NCBI RefSeq assembly: GCF_014042365.1
Contig: NZ_JACEZS010000016.1
Coordinates: 1 to 64,000 of the forward strand
Source of the DNA: Rugamonas fusca
GTDB lineage: Bacteria; Pseudomonadota; Gammaproteobacteria; Burkholderiales; Burkholderiaceae_D
Direction of reading: 5' to 3'
Length of the DNA: 64,000 nt
Part shown: positions 36,826 through 44,798 of the stretch, piece after piece
Position numbering within the stretch: the first letter of the stretch is position 1
How the letters are laid out: each line of letters begins with the position of its first letter
Notes under the pieces: model-generated
What the model was told of the DNA's origin: nothing
The model's input: only the letters and a program-made list of their open reading frames with translations
Databases searched by the model: none
Translations under genes and position numbers: made by a program

Positions 36826-37254
36826 ATGAGCTACCCCATCCCTGTGCACCTGCCGAACGATGTGTTTCATGCGCTGACTGCCTTCACCGGCGAGCTCTGG
36901 TTTGGCGACATGAGCAGCGCCGCCCTCTGCGATGCCGTGCGCAGCTGGATTGCCCGAGGCGACGCCGGCGCCGACGCGGTGCCCGCTTCCCTCCACGGCT
37001 ACCAATGGAAGCAGCTATTTCTGCCGGAGGGAACCAATTTGCGCGTCACGTTTCAAGGCCAGGTCGCTTATGCCACGGTGGAAGGCGATGCCATGGTTGC
37101 GGAGGGCAAGCGTGTCTCGCCATCGCAGTTCGTCAATGCTCATGGTTGCGGAAACCGCAACGCATGGCACGCGCTCTGGCTGCGGTTTCCAGGCGAGGCG
37201 CGCTGGCGGCTGGCCGCCGATTGCCGCGATGCGGCGCGTGACATGGGGACGTAA
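36826..37254 (+). CDS. Putative ribbon-helix-helix plus RAMA-like domain protein
   Basis: The 142-residue protein has two parts. Residues 4-46 fit a ribbon-helix-helix DNA-binding fold: a short strand IPVHLP, helix NDVFHALTAF, then helix AALCDAVRSWIARG. Residues 57-135 resemble the RAMA domain found with restriction-modification proteins (GYQWKQLFLPEGT, VEGD, VSPSQFVN, RNAWHALWLRFPG). CTGGAG lies 8 bases before the ATG. It lies directly downstream of a phased repeat array and may bind it. Domain calls are from pattern recall; function is not established. Confidence 0.7.
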   Translation: MSYPIPVHLPNDVFHALTAFTGELWFGDMSSAALCDAVRSWIARGDAGADAVPASLHGYQWKQLFLPEGTNLRVTFQGQVAYATVEGDAMVAEGKRVSPSQFVNAHGCGNRNAWHALWLRFPGEARWRLAADCRDAARDMGT

Positions 37255-37308
37255 CGTTTTCCTTTCCTGTTCATGGCGTTACGCCCCCAGTTGCCGATAC
37301 ACGGCGGC

Positions 37309-37569
37309 TTAGCGGTTCTGCGCCTGATGCTTGCGCGTTTGCGCCACGTCCATGTCCGCTTCCGTTTCCGGCACCTCGCCCTTGCTACGGGCTTCGAACA
37401 GGGCGGCGCGCACCTGCTCGCGGGTCAGGCCGGCTGCCGGCTGGGACTGGGCGGTGGTCGATGCCGAGTCGGCGGCTTCGCCGCGCGTCGTGTCGGGAGC
37501 GTCGGCGGCGAAGGCGGTGGCGCTGGCGGCGGTGATGATCAGGGTGGCGATCAAAGCGGTGGTTTTCAT
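37309..37569 (-). CDS. Small exported DUF4148-like protein
   Basis: From the ATG at 37569 (GGAGC upstream) the product has 86 residues. A signal peptide (MKTTALIATLIITAASATAFA) is followed by a Ser/Thr/Ala-rich spacer and the block LTREQVRAALFEARSKGEVP, typical of the DUF4148 family abundant in Burkholderiales. These proteins are periplasmic and of unknown function. It is 54 bases convergent to the RHH-RAMA gene and 111 bases upstream of the stop of the efflux operon. Confidence 0.75.
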   Translation of the reverse strand: MKTTALIATLIITAASATAFAADAPDTTRGEAADSASTTAQSQPAAGLTREQVRAALFEARSKGEVPETEADMDVAQTRKHQAQNR

Positions 37570-37680
37570 GATATTGCTCCTGTCGTGAGTGAGTACTGCG
37601 GTTAAAAGAACAAACAACTGCGGTGAAGCGAAAACGGTATAAATCGTTTGGTGCGCATCGAGTGGGCGCTTAGTGGGCGC

Positions 37681-39264
37681 TTAGTGGGCCCCCCCGGCAT
37701 CGACCTTGCCGGCGCTGGCCACGGGCCGCGCCAGCCAGACGACGCCGATCAGGCACACGAACAGCAGGGCCGAACCCCAGAACAGGTCATTGGCGGCCAG
37801 CATGTAGGCCTGCGTGTTGACCTGGCGTTCCAGCAGCTGCCACGACTGGGCGGCTGAATAGCCGAGCTGCGACAGCCGCTCCAGCGTGTCCTGGGTGGCC
37901 TGCGCATATGGCGAAACGGCTTCGGCCAGGCGCACGTGGTGCAGGCTGGCGCGGTCGTCCCACAGGGTGCCGGCGGCCGAGGCGCCGAAAGCGCCGGCCG
38001 TGATGCGGGCGAAGTTGCACAGGCCGGAGGCGGCCGCCAGCCGCAGCGGGGGCAGGCCGGACAGGGCCAGCGCCGTCAGCGGCACGAAGAAGGTGGCCAT
38101 GGCCGCGCCCTGGATCAGTTGCGGCAGCATGATGGTGCTCACGTCGGCCTGCATGTTGAACTGCGAACGCAGCCAGCACACGACTGCGAACACGAGGAAG
38201 GCGAAGCTGGCCAGCCAGCGCACGTCGAAGCGGCCGATATGCTTGCCCACCAGCGGCGACAGCAGCAGGGCCAATATGCCCACCGGCGCGCTGACAATGC
38301 CGGCCCAGGTGGCCGTGTAGCCGGCGAACTGCTGCAGCCACAGGGGCAGCAGCACCAGGTTGGCGAAGAACACGCCGTAGCCCAGCGACAGCGCCAGCGT
38401 GCCGATCGAGAAATTGCGGCCCTTGAACAGGCTCAGGTCCACGATGGGATGTTCGTGCGTGGTCTCCCAGATCACGAACACGGCGAAGGCGATGGCCGCC
38501 GTCAGGCCCAGCACCACCGTCTCCGCGGAACTGAACCAGTCCAGCTCCTTGCCCTTGTCGAGCATCACCTGCAGGCAGCCCACCCACACCACCAGCAGGC
38601 CCAGGCCCACGCCGTCGATCGGCTTTTTCACGCGCACGGACTCGCGGTCGCGCAGCAGCACCCAGGTGAGCCAGGCGGCGAACAGGCCGGTGGGGATGTT
38701 GATGTAGAAGATCCACGGCCACGAGATATTGTCCGAGATCCAGCCACCGAGGATAGGCCCCATCACGGGCGCGATCATGGTGGTCATGGCCCACATGGCC
38801 AGCGCCATGCCGGACTTCTCCTTCGGATAGCTTTGCAGCAGCAGCGCCTGCGACAGCGGGATCATGGGACCGGCCACGGCGCCTTGCATGATGCGGAACA
38901 CGATCATGCTTTCCAGATTGGTGGCCAGCCCGCACAGCAGCGAGGCCAATACGAACAGCAGCACAGCCGCCACGAACAGGCGCACCTGTCCATAGCGCTG
39001 GGTGAGCCAGCCCGTCAGTGGCACGGCGATGGCGTTGGCCACGGCGAACGAGGTGATGATCCACGTACCCTGGCTGGCCGACACGCCGATGTCGCCCGCG
39101 ATGGACGGAATCGACACGTTGGCGATGGTGATATCGAGCACGTTCATGAACGTGGCGAGCGCCAGCGCGATGGAGGCGAACACCAGGCGCATGCCCGTCA
39201 GCGGCGGCGGCACGGCCGGCGCGGTGGCGGCGGTGGTGGCGCCTGTGGCTTTAGCGGTGGTCAT
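37681..39264 (-). CDS. DHA2-family (EmrB/QacA) drug exporter, last gene of AfsA-like operon
   Basis: A 527-residue, 14-helix MFS transporter. It shows the DHA2 blocks NVLDITIANVSIPSIAGDIG, LTGWLTQRYGQVRLF, and WPWIFYINIPTGLFAAWLTW. With the HlyD-type adaptor encoded 13 bases upstream and the outer-membrane factor before that, it forms a complete tripartite EmrAB-TolC-like export system. Physiological cargo is unknown. Its position in an operon with an AfsA-like synthase raises the idea of exporting that product. It ends 45 bases from a tandem GTGGGCGCTTA duplication. Confidence 0.92.
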   Translation of the reverse strand: MTTAKATGATTAATAPAVPPPLTGMRLVFASIALALATFMNVLDITIANVSIPSIAGDIGVSASQGTWIITSFAVANAIAVPLTGWLTQRYGQVRLFVAAVLLFVLASLLCGLATNLESMIVFRIMQGAVAGPMIPLSQALLLQSYPKEKSGMALAMWAMTTMIAPVMGPILGGWISDNISWPWIFYINIPTGLFAAWLTWVLLRDRESVRVKKPIDGVGLGLLVVWVGCLQVMLDKGKELDWFSSAETVVLGLTAAIAFAVFVIWETTHEHPIVDLSLFKGRNFSIGTLALSLGYGVFFANLVLLPLWLQQFAGYTATWAGIVSAPVGILALLLSPLVGKHIGRFDVRWLASFAFLVFAVVCWLRSQFNMQADVSTIMLPQLIQGAAMATFFVPLTALALSGLPPLRLAAASGLCNFARITAGAFGASAAGTLWDDRASLHHVRLAEAVSPYAQATQDTLERLSQLGYSAAQSWQLLERQVNTQAYMLAANDLFWGSALLFVCLIGVVWLARPVASAGKVDAGGAH

Positions 39265-39277
39265 GGTGATGCTCCGT

Positions 39278-40492
39278 TCAGCGCAGCAGGTTGGCGCGCA
39301 CGATCTGGTTGGCGATGTCGGCCACGCCGGCGCGGGCTTCGGCCTGGGCCTGGTACACCCTGGTCTGGGCCACGGGCGCGCCGCTGACGGCGCCGGCCAG
39401 TTGCGCGCCGCTTTGCTGCGACACGTCCACCTCGGCCACCATCGACAGCCCCACCCGCAGCGGATGGGCCGCCACTTCGGACGGCTCCAGCGCCACCCGC
39501 ACCGGCAGGCGCTGCACCACCTTGATCCAGTTACCCGTCGCGTTCTGGGCCGGCAGCAGCGAGAACGCGCTGCCGGTGCCCGCGCCCAGCCCGGCCACGC
39601 GGCCGTGGTACACCACGTTGTGGCCGAACAGGTCGGCCGTCAGCGTGACGGGCTGGCCGATGCGCATGTGGCGCAGCTGGCTTTCCTTGAAGTTGGCGTC
39701 CACCCACAGCTGGTCCAGCGGCACCACGGCCAGCAGCGGCGCGCCCACGGCCACGCGCTGGCCGATCTGCACGCTGCGCCGTGCCACGTAGCCGCTTTGG
39801 GGCGCGATGATGGCCGTGCGGTCCAGCGTCAGCTGGGCTTCCTGCAGGGCGGCCACGGCTTGCGCCACGGCCGGGTGCTCGCGCACGGCGCCGGCGCCGG
39901 CCAGCGCGCGGCTGGCCGCGTATTGCTGGCGGCTCGCCTCGAGCGCGGCGGCGGCCGTGCGGGCCGTATCCTCGGCGTGGCGGATCTCCTCCTCGGACAC
40001 GGCGCCGCTGCCTTTGAGCACGCTGCGCTGGGCCAGGTCGGCCCGGGCGCGGCGCAGCTCCGCTTCGCGCAGCGCCACGGCGGCCGACTGGGCCGACTGG
40101 TTCAGGAACAGGGCCTCCGTCTGGCGCACGGTCTGGGCCAACTGGGTCTTGGCCTTTTCCAGCGCCAGCTTGGCGTCCGTCGGGTCGAGCTGGGCCAGCA
40201 CGGTGCCGGCCTGCACGAAGTTGGTGTCGTCCGCGTGGATCGCCACCACGGTGCCGGCCACCTGGGGCGTGAGCTGGATCACGTTGCCGGCCACGTAGGC
40301 GTCGTCGGTCGAGACCTGGAAGCGGGCGCTCGTGTACCAGTAAGCGCCGTAGCCGACGGCGGCCACGCCCAGCGCGGCGGCCAGCGCCACCAGCATGGTC
40401 TTGCGGCGCGCGGCCGGCGCCGCGCTGGCAGCTTGGGCGGCCGGTTGGGCGCCAACGGCCTGGTTGGGAACGGCGGGGGCTTGGGTAGTCAT
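39278..40492 (-). CDS. EmrA/HlyD-type periplasmic adaptor
   Basis: The 404-residue protein has an Ala/Pro/Gln-rich cytoplasmic tail, one membrane helix (about 32-52), and a HlyD fold with TDDAYVAGNVIQLTPQVAGTV, a coiled-coil hairpin (about 115-215) and the lipoyl half YVARRSVQIGQRVAVG. It bridges the DHA2 pump to the outer-membrane factor. Spacing is 13 bases to the pump gene and 24 bases to the outer-membrane gene. Length fits the family. Confidence 0.92.
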   Translation of the reverse strand: MTTQAPAVPNQAVGAQPAAQAASAAPAARRKTMLVALAAALGVAAVGYGAYWYTSARFQVSTDDAYVAGNVIQLTPQVAGTVVAIHADDTNFVQAGTVLAQLDPTDAKLALEKAKTQLAQTVRQTEALFLNQSAQSAAVALREAELRRARADLAQRSVLKGSGAVSEEEIRHAEDTARTAAAALEASRQQYAASRALAGAGAVREHPAVAQAVAALQEAQLTLDRTAIIAPQSGYVARRSVQIGQRVAVGAPLLAVVPLDQLWVDANFKESQLRHMRIGQPVTLTADLFGHNVVYHGRVAGLGAGTGSAFSLLPAQNATGNWIKVVQRLPVRVALEPSEVAAHPLRVGLSMVAEVDVSQQSGAQLAGAVSGAPVAQTRVYQAQAEARAGVADIANQIVRANLLR

Positions 40493-40516
40493 GTTGGTCT
40501 CCGATCAAAAAGAGGG

Positions 40517-41965
40517 TCAGGATTGGGCCGGCGCGGCGCCCAGCGCCACACCGTCGCCCAGTGCGTGATTGAGGCGGATCGCCGTTTGCAGGCGGCGCGC
40601 GCGCAGGTCGGCGTCGGCCTGGGCCTGGATCAGCTGGCGCTGCTGCACACCGAGCACCACCAGGTAGCTCGACAGGCCTTGCTGGTAGCGCTGGCTGGCC
40701 GCCTTTTCGGCCGCGTCCAGCTCGCGCACGGCGCTGCCATGCGCGGCCAAGCGGCTGTCGAGCGCGCGCCAGGTGGCCACCTGGTCGGCCACGTCGCGCA
40801 TGGCGCCGATCACCAGCTGGTTGTAGCGCGCCACTTCGACGGCGTAGTCGGCGTGGCGCATGGCCAGCCCGGTGCGCAGGCGGCCCGCGTCGAACAGGGG
40901 CAGGTGCAGGGCCGGGCCGAAGCCGAACAGGCGGCTGTTGCCTTGCAACAGATTGCCCGCGTCCAGCGCGGCCACGCCGGCGCTGGCCGTCAGGTCGATG
41001 TTGGGGTAGAAGTCGGCACGGGCGGCGGCCACGTCATGGCCGGCCGCGTCCAGCCGCAGGCGCTGGGCCACGATCTCGGGCCGGCGGCCCACCAGGTCCG
41101 CGTCCAGCCGGGCCGGCAAGGTCAGTGGCTGGTCCAGTTTCAGCGCGGGCACGGCCAGCGCTTCGCCGAATGCGGGGCCGGCACCGGCCAGCGCGGCCAG
41201 CTGGTGGCGCAGCAGCGTGGCCTGGTTGGCCAGCTGGGCCACGGCCGCCTGCGCCATCGGCACCTCGGCCAGCGCCTGGCGCCATTCCACTTCCGTGTCC
41301 AGCCCCGTTTTCATGCGGGCCTGGCGCAGCGTCACTTCGCGCTGGCGCAATGCCACCTGGCGCCGGGCCAGTTCCAGTTGTTGTTCCGTGCGCGCCAGTT
41401 CCACGTAGTCGTGGGCGATGGCGCCGGCCAGCGTCGCTTCGGCGGCGCGCGCCTCGATGCGGGCCGCGTCGGCCCGCGACAGGTCGGCCGCCACCCGTTC
41501 GCCGTTCTGGCCCCAGAAGTCGAATTCGTAGCGCAAGCCCAGGGTCAGCGCGGCCGAGGTGTGGCTGGTGCCGGCCAGCGCGGGCGGCACGGCGCCGTTG
41601 CCGCTGTAGCGCAGGCGGGCAGCGGCCGCGTCGGCGCTCAGTTCCGGGCCACCGTCGGCGCGGCGCGCCTGCAGCAGGGCGTCGGCCCGTTCCAGCCGGG
41701 CGCGCGCCTCGGCCAGGCCGGGGGCGCCGGCGATGGCTTGCGCGATCAGGCGGTCCAGCTGGGCGTCGTGGAACCCGTGCCACCAGTCGGCGGCGGGCCA
41801 GTCGCCCAGCGCGGCGCTGGCGCCCGTGGCGAGCGCATCGGCCGCCAGCGGCGTGGCCAGCGGCCGTTGCGGTCCGGGGCTGGCGCAGCCGGCCAGCAGC
41901 AGGGCCGCCAGCACGGTGGTCAGCAAGGGGGCGGGCAGCCCAGGCTTGGAAAGGGACGCTTTCAT
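40517..41965 (-). CDS. NodT-family outer-membrane efflux lipoprotein
   Basis: The 482-residue protein has a lipoprotein signal (LLLAGCASPG) and the repeated OEP/TolC-like coiled-coil halves (about 60-255 and 270-470), with DWWHGFHDAQLDRLIAQA and RRPEIVAQRLRLDAAGHDV. It is the outer-membrane channel for the HlyD/DHA2 pair downstream. Lipid-anchored NodT-type channels are the usual partners of EmrAB systems in betaproteobacteria. It follows the DUF2165 gene by 39 bases. Confidence 0.92.
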   Translation of the reverse strand: MKASLSKPGLPAPLLTTVLAALLLAGCASPGPQRPLATPLAADALATGASAALGDWPAADWWHGFHDAQLDRLIAQAIAGAPGLAEARARLERADALLQARRADGGPELSADAAAARLRYSGNGAVPPALAGTSHTSAALTLGLRYEFDFWGQNGERVAADLSRADAARIEARAAEATLAGAIAHDYVELARTEQQLELARRQVALRQREVTLRQARMKTGLDTEVEWRQALAEVPMAQAAVAQLANQATLLRHQLAALAGAGPAFGEALAVPALKLDQPLTLPARLDADLVGRRPEIVAQRLRLDAAGHDVAAARADFYPNIDLTASAGVAALDAGNLLQGNSRLFGFGPALHLPLFDAGRLRTGLAMRHADYAVEVARYNQLVIGAMRDVADQVATWRALDSRLAAHGSAVRELDAAEKAASQRYQQGLSSYLVVLGVQQRQLIQAQADADLRARRLQTAIRLNHALGDGVALGAAPAQS

Positions 41966-42004
41966 TTCGGTTCTCCTTCAGTTTCCGTGTTGCGTGTTTC
42001 AGGT

Positions 42005-42526
42005 TCAGGCGCTGTGCAGCGGGGCTTCGGCCACCGGCGCGCTTTGCACGTACAGCAGGGCGCCCAGCGCGATCAGGATCATGGTCAGGTGCACCGATTG
42101 CACGGCCCCTTGCTTGATCCAGTAGCCGAACCACAGGCCGCCGCAGGCGAACCACAGCCACAGCAGCAGGAAGCCGGACAGGGCCAGCACGCCGGCGCTG
42201 CGGGCCTGGCGCAACTGGCGCTGCTTGCCGCTCCAGCCGGCGCGGGCGAACAGCAGGGCCGCCAGCCACAGGGCCGACGCCACCGTGACCTGCACGGCCG
42301 CCACTGCGTACAGCAGCGTGGGCACGTGCTCCACGGGCCAGGCGTGCCACGCCAGGCCATTGCCCAGCACCGGCTCGGCGCGCAGCAAGTCCATCGACAG
42401 CATGTGGCCCAGCAGCTGGCGGTTGGTGCCCGGATCGGTCAGGTTGTTGAACACGGCGATACTGAGCCACAGGGCCAGGCCGGTCAGCAGCACCAGGCGG
42501 CTCAGGGCGGAAATGCGGGTAGACAT
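42005..42526 (-). CDS. DUF2165-type four-helix membrane protein
   Basis: A 173-residue inner-membrane protein with four predicted helices. It contains FNNLTDPGTNRQLLGHMLSM after helix 1, as in DUF2165 proteins, and a late WFACGGLWFGYWIKQG block. Function of the family is unknown. In this operon it lies 10 bases after a HAD phosphatase gene and 39 bases before the outer-membrane factor, so it may assist handling or export of the operon's product. That is inference. Confidence 0.75.
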   Translation of the reverse strand: MSTRISALSRLVLLTGLALWLSIAVFNNLTDPGTNRQLLGHMLSMDLLRAEPVLGNGLAWHAWPVEHVPTLLYAVAAVQVTVASALWLAALLFARAGWSGKQRQLRQARSAGVLALSGFLLLWLWFACGGLWFGYWIKQGAVQSVHLTMILIALGALLYVQSAPVAEAPLHSA

Positions 42527-42536
42527 GAAGCTCTCC

Positions 42537-43220
42537 TTACATGGTGGGGTGGGGGATCAGCACCGGCCAGCCGCGTTCATTGGCCAGCGTCAGCATCGAC
42601 AGCTCGTGCGCCACGACGGTGGGGTGGCCCACCGCTTCCAGCAGCGGCAGGTCGGACTGGTGGTCGCCGTAGCCGTAGCACTGGGCGCCGCTGGCGCCGT
42701 GGGCGGCCAGGAAGGCGTCCACCGCTTCGCGCTTGCCCGCGCCGATGGTTTGCGGCGCCAGCAGCTCGCCCGTGTAGCGGCCCTGCTCGACGGCCATGCG
42801 GTTGACCAGCAGGTAGTGCACGCCCAGCGCGTCGGCCAGCGGCTGGATGATTTCCAGCGCCGAGCCGGACACGAACACGGGCTGCACGCCGTCGGCCTGG
42901 TGCCGGCGCAGCGCGCGCAGCACGGGCGCGATGTAGAAGCCGGGCTGGGTCGACGCTTGCGCGAACCAGCGCCGGGCGCTGGCCGCCAGCGCGTTGCGGT
43001 CGTGGCCGCGGAACGCGCGGTAGTAGGCGCGGTTCACTTCGTTGCGTTCGCGGCCCTGGCGCAGCAGCGCGCGCAGGTGGCGCTGGGCCAGCCAGTCGGC
43101 CAGCGCGCCGCGCACGGGGCCCAGCCGTTCGCGCAGGTAGAAGGCGCGGAAGGTGAACATGCTCTTCTGGTCGATCAGGGTTTCATCGACGTCGAAGAAA
43201 GCGTAGCGGTTGCGGGACAT
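42537..43220 (-). CDS. HAD-IB family phosphatase (SerB-like)
   Basis: The 227-residue protein has HAD motif I D10-V-D-E-T14 in FFDVDETLID, motif II FVSGSALE, and motifs III-IV with GKREAVDAF and GYGDHQSDLPLLEAVG. The cap helices between motifs I and II fit subfamily IB. Such enzymes remove phosphate from small molecules. It lies next to an AfsA-like gene. In gamma-butyrolactone synthesis the AfsA product is a phosphate ester that needs dephosphorylation, so this enzyme is a logical partner. It starts 57 bases after the afsA-like stop. Confidence 0.88.
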   Translation of the reverse strand: MSRNRYAFFDVDETLIDQKSMFTFRAFYLRERLGPVRGALADWLAQRHLRALLRQGRERNEVNRAYYRAFRGHDRNALAASARRWFAQASTQPGFYIAPVLRALRRHQADGVQPVFVSGSALEIIQPLADALGVHYLLVNRMAVEQGRYTGELLAPQTIGAGKREAVDAFLAAHGASGAQCYGYGDHQSDLPLLEAVGHPTVVAHELSMLTLANERGWPVLIPHPTM

Positions 43221-43277
43221 GCGGTTCTCCTGTGGGCCGGCGCGTTGTCACGCGCGCCGGCCGGTTGCGGTGGACGG

Positions 43278-44090
43278 TCAGGCCGGCAGGGCCACGGCGT
43301 GGGCTGGGGTGGCGGCGGGCTGGCCCAGGCCACGCGAGATCAGGTCCGCCATCAGCCAGTCCATGCTGTGCGACAGGGCCTGGTCGGCCAGCTGGTTTTC
43401 GCGCGGGCCCAGGTAGGCGTCGTCGAACACGCCGAACTTGACGGCCATGCCGGCCACGGCGCGCCCGTTCTGCCACACTTCCATGTCGGCCGCGACGGTG
43501 ACGCGGTCCGGACGGGGGCGCTGCAAGTCCAGCAGCGTGTAGCGGATGGTGGCCGGCAGCGGAAACGCGAACTGCAGGAAGCGCATGTTCATTTCGTTGA
43601 TCACGAAGTAGCGCTTGGCCGGCGCGTCGGGGCCCATGCAGTGCGCTTCCGTGGTGGCGATGAACATCTGGCGGCACGCCTCCGTCAGCACCATGCCTTG
43701 CACGTGCAGGCCGGTCAGGTGGTCCAGCATCAATTCGCTGCGTGCGTCGATCAGCACGTCGGCCTCGAAGTGGGTCTCGTCGATCTTGCGCGGCACGGAG
43801 ATCAGCACGTTCTGGTCCTGGTGCTTGTGCGACAGCGCATGGCCGGCGCGGCTGTGGCGGTTCAACTCGTTCCAGCAGGCGAATTCCTGGCCCAGGCCCA
43901 GGCTGATGGCCAGGCAGTAGGCATGGTCGATCTGCATGCCGCTCAAGCCCTGGCCGGCCACCAGGGTCTTGCCGCGCAGGGACTCGATGCGGTTGTGGCG
44001 CAGTTGATCGAGCAGGGTGTGGTAAGCCAGCACGCCAGGTTTTTGTACGAATTTGTTGAATTCTTCAGCGATAACGAGTTGCAGGTTCAT
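43278..44090 (-). CDS. AfsA-like (A-factor biosynthesis hotdog) protein
   Basis: The 270-residue protein has the AfsA hotdog pattern: H88-K-H-x3-NVLISVPR, acidic residues, a substrate half D-x-LMLDHLTGLHVQG (about 117-133), then MVLTEACRQMF (about 133-143). A second hotdog-like half follows (about 155-225, with VINEMNMRFLQF and AVAGMAVKFGVFDD). In Streptomyces, AfsA condenses dihydroxyacetone phosphate with a beta-ketoacyl chain to start gamma-butyrolactone synthesis. The family is unusual in betaproteobacteria. HAD phosphatase and export genes follow; an unknown protein gene precedes by 60 bases. Confidence 0.72.
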   Translation of the reverse strand: MNLQLVIAEEFNKFVQKPGVLAYHTLLDQLRHNRIESLRGKTLVAGQGLSGMQIDHAYCLAISLGLGQEFACWNELNRHSRAGHALSHKHQDQNVLISVPRKIDETHFEADVLIDARSELMLDHLTGLHVQGMVLTEACRQMFIATTEAHCMGPDAPAKRYFVINEMNMRFLQFAFPLPATIRYTLLDLQRPRPDRVTVAADMEVWQNGRAVAGMAVKFGVFDDAYLGPRENQLADQALSHSMDWLMADLISRGLGQPAATPAHAVALPA

Positions 44091-44150
44091 AAAATCCTCC
44101 TATAAAAAGTGAATGGAAAAGTGAAGTGCCTTCGGTCCGAAGCGCCAAGC

Positions 44151-44771
44151 TCAAGCCAGGGCGGCGTGCCCCATCAACCAACTGTCATGCAGCCATTTCT
44201 CCGTCTGGCGCAGGCTGCGTGTGAAACCCCATACGATGTCGCGTTCAAAGGTCAGCACCACGCCGTGGGCGCCGACGATGACCCAGAAGTAGCGGCCATC
44301 GCGCTCGTTGCGGCACTTGACCTTCATGCCCGTCAGCGTGTGCGTGCGCAGCTGGCCGTCGGCCGTCGTGGTGCGCAGTGTTTCGTCGTGCGGCTGCACC
44401 CATTGCAGCGCCATGCCCGGCAGCAGGTCCGGCGCCTGTTGCTCCAGGTAGGCATGGGCGATGCGCTGGGCCTGGGCCACGGAGGGCAGCGCGCCGTGGC
44501 ATTGGGCCGCGCTGAACCACGTCTTGCCCAGCAACTGGCCCGAGGGCGACAGCACCATGCTGTAGTGTTCGCCGCCCAGGCCGCCGTTCTGGCCATCGCT
44601 GCGCTCGTAGCGCAAGTGCCAGGCCGGGGCGCCGTCCAGCGTGACGGGGTTGACGCTGGCCAGGGTCTCGAAGCCGGCCGGCGGGCGCAGGCGCGCATCG
44701 AGGCGCACGGGCAGCGGCTGGTGGTGGTCGGCCAGGTGGCCGGCGTTGGCGGTGCTGGTGTTCGGTTTCAT
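44151..44771 (-). CDS. Unknown protein of the AfsA-like operon (206 aa)
   Basis: I do not recognise this protein. It is soluble-looking, without signal peptide or membrane segment. Visible blocks are PAWHLRYERSDGQNGG, EHYSMVLSPSGQLLGKTWF, SVAQAQRIAHAYLEQQAPDL and GRYFWVIVGAHGVVLTFERD. The alternating strands and the GHY/SGQ turn resemble small beta-rich ligand-binding folds. It has GGAGAACC before the ATG and lies 27 bases after the MFS gene and 60 before afsA-like, so it belongs to the operon. Its size and position would suit a product-modifying or binding protein. Confidence 0.7.
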   Translation of the reverse strand: MKPNTSTANAGHLADHHQPLPVRLDARLRPPAGFETLASVNPVTLDGAPAWHLRYERSDGQNGGLGGEHYSMVLSPSGQLLGKTWFSAAQCHGALPSVAQAQRIAHAYLEQQAPDLLPGMALQWVQPHDETLRTTTADGQLRTHTLTGMKVKCRNERDGRYFWVIVGAHGVVLTFERDIVWGFTRSLRQTEKWLHDSWLMGHAALA

Positions 44772-44798
44772 GTTGGTTCTCCTTCTGGTAGGGGTCGG

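Noticed and set aside
37660..37690. Tandem GTGGGCGCTTA duplication at the end of the DHA2 pump gene
   Set aside because: Only two copies, just beyond the stop codon, without evident function; noted as minor sequence duplication.
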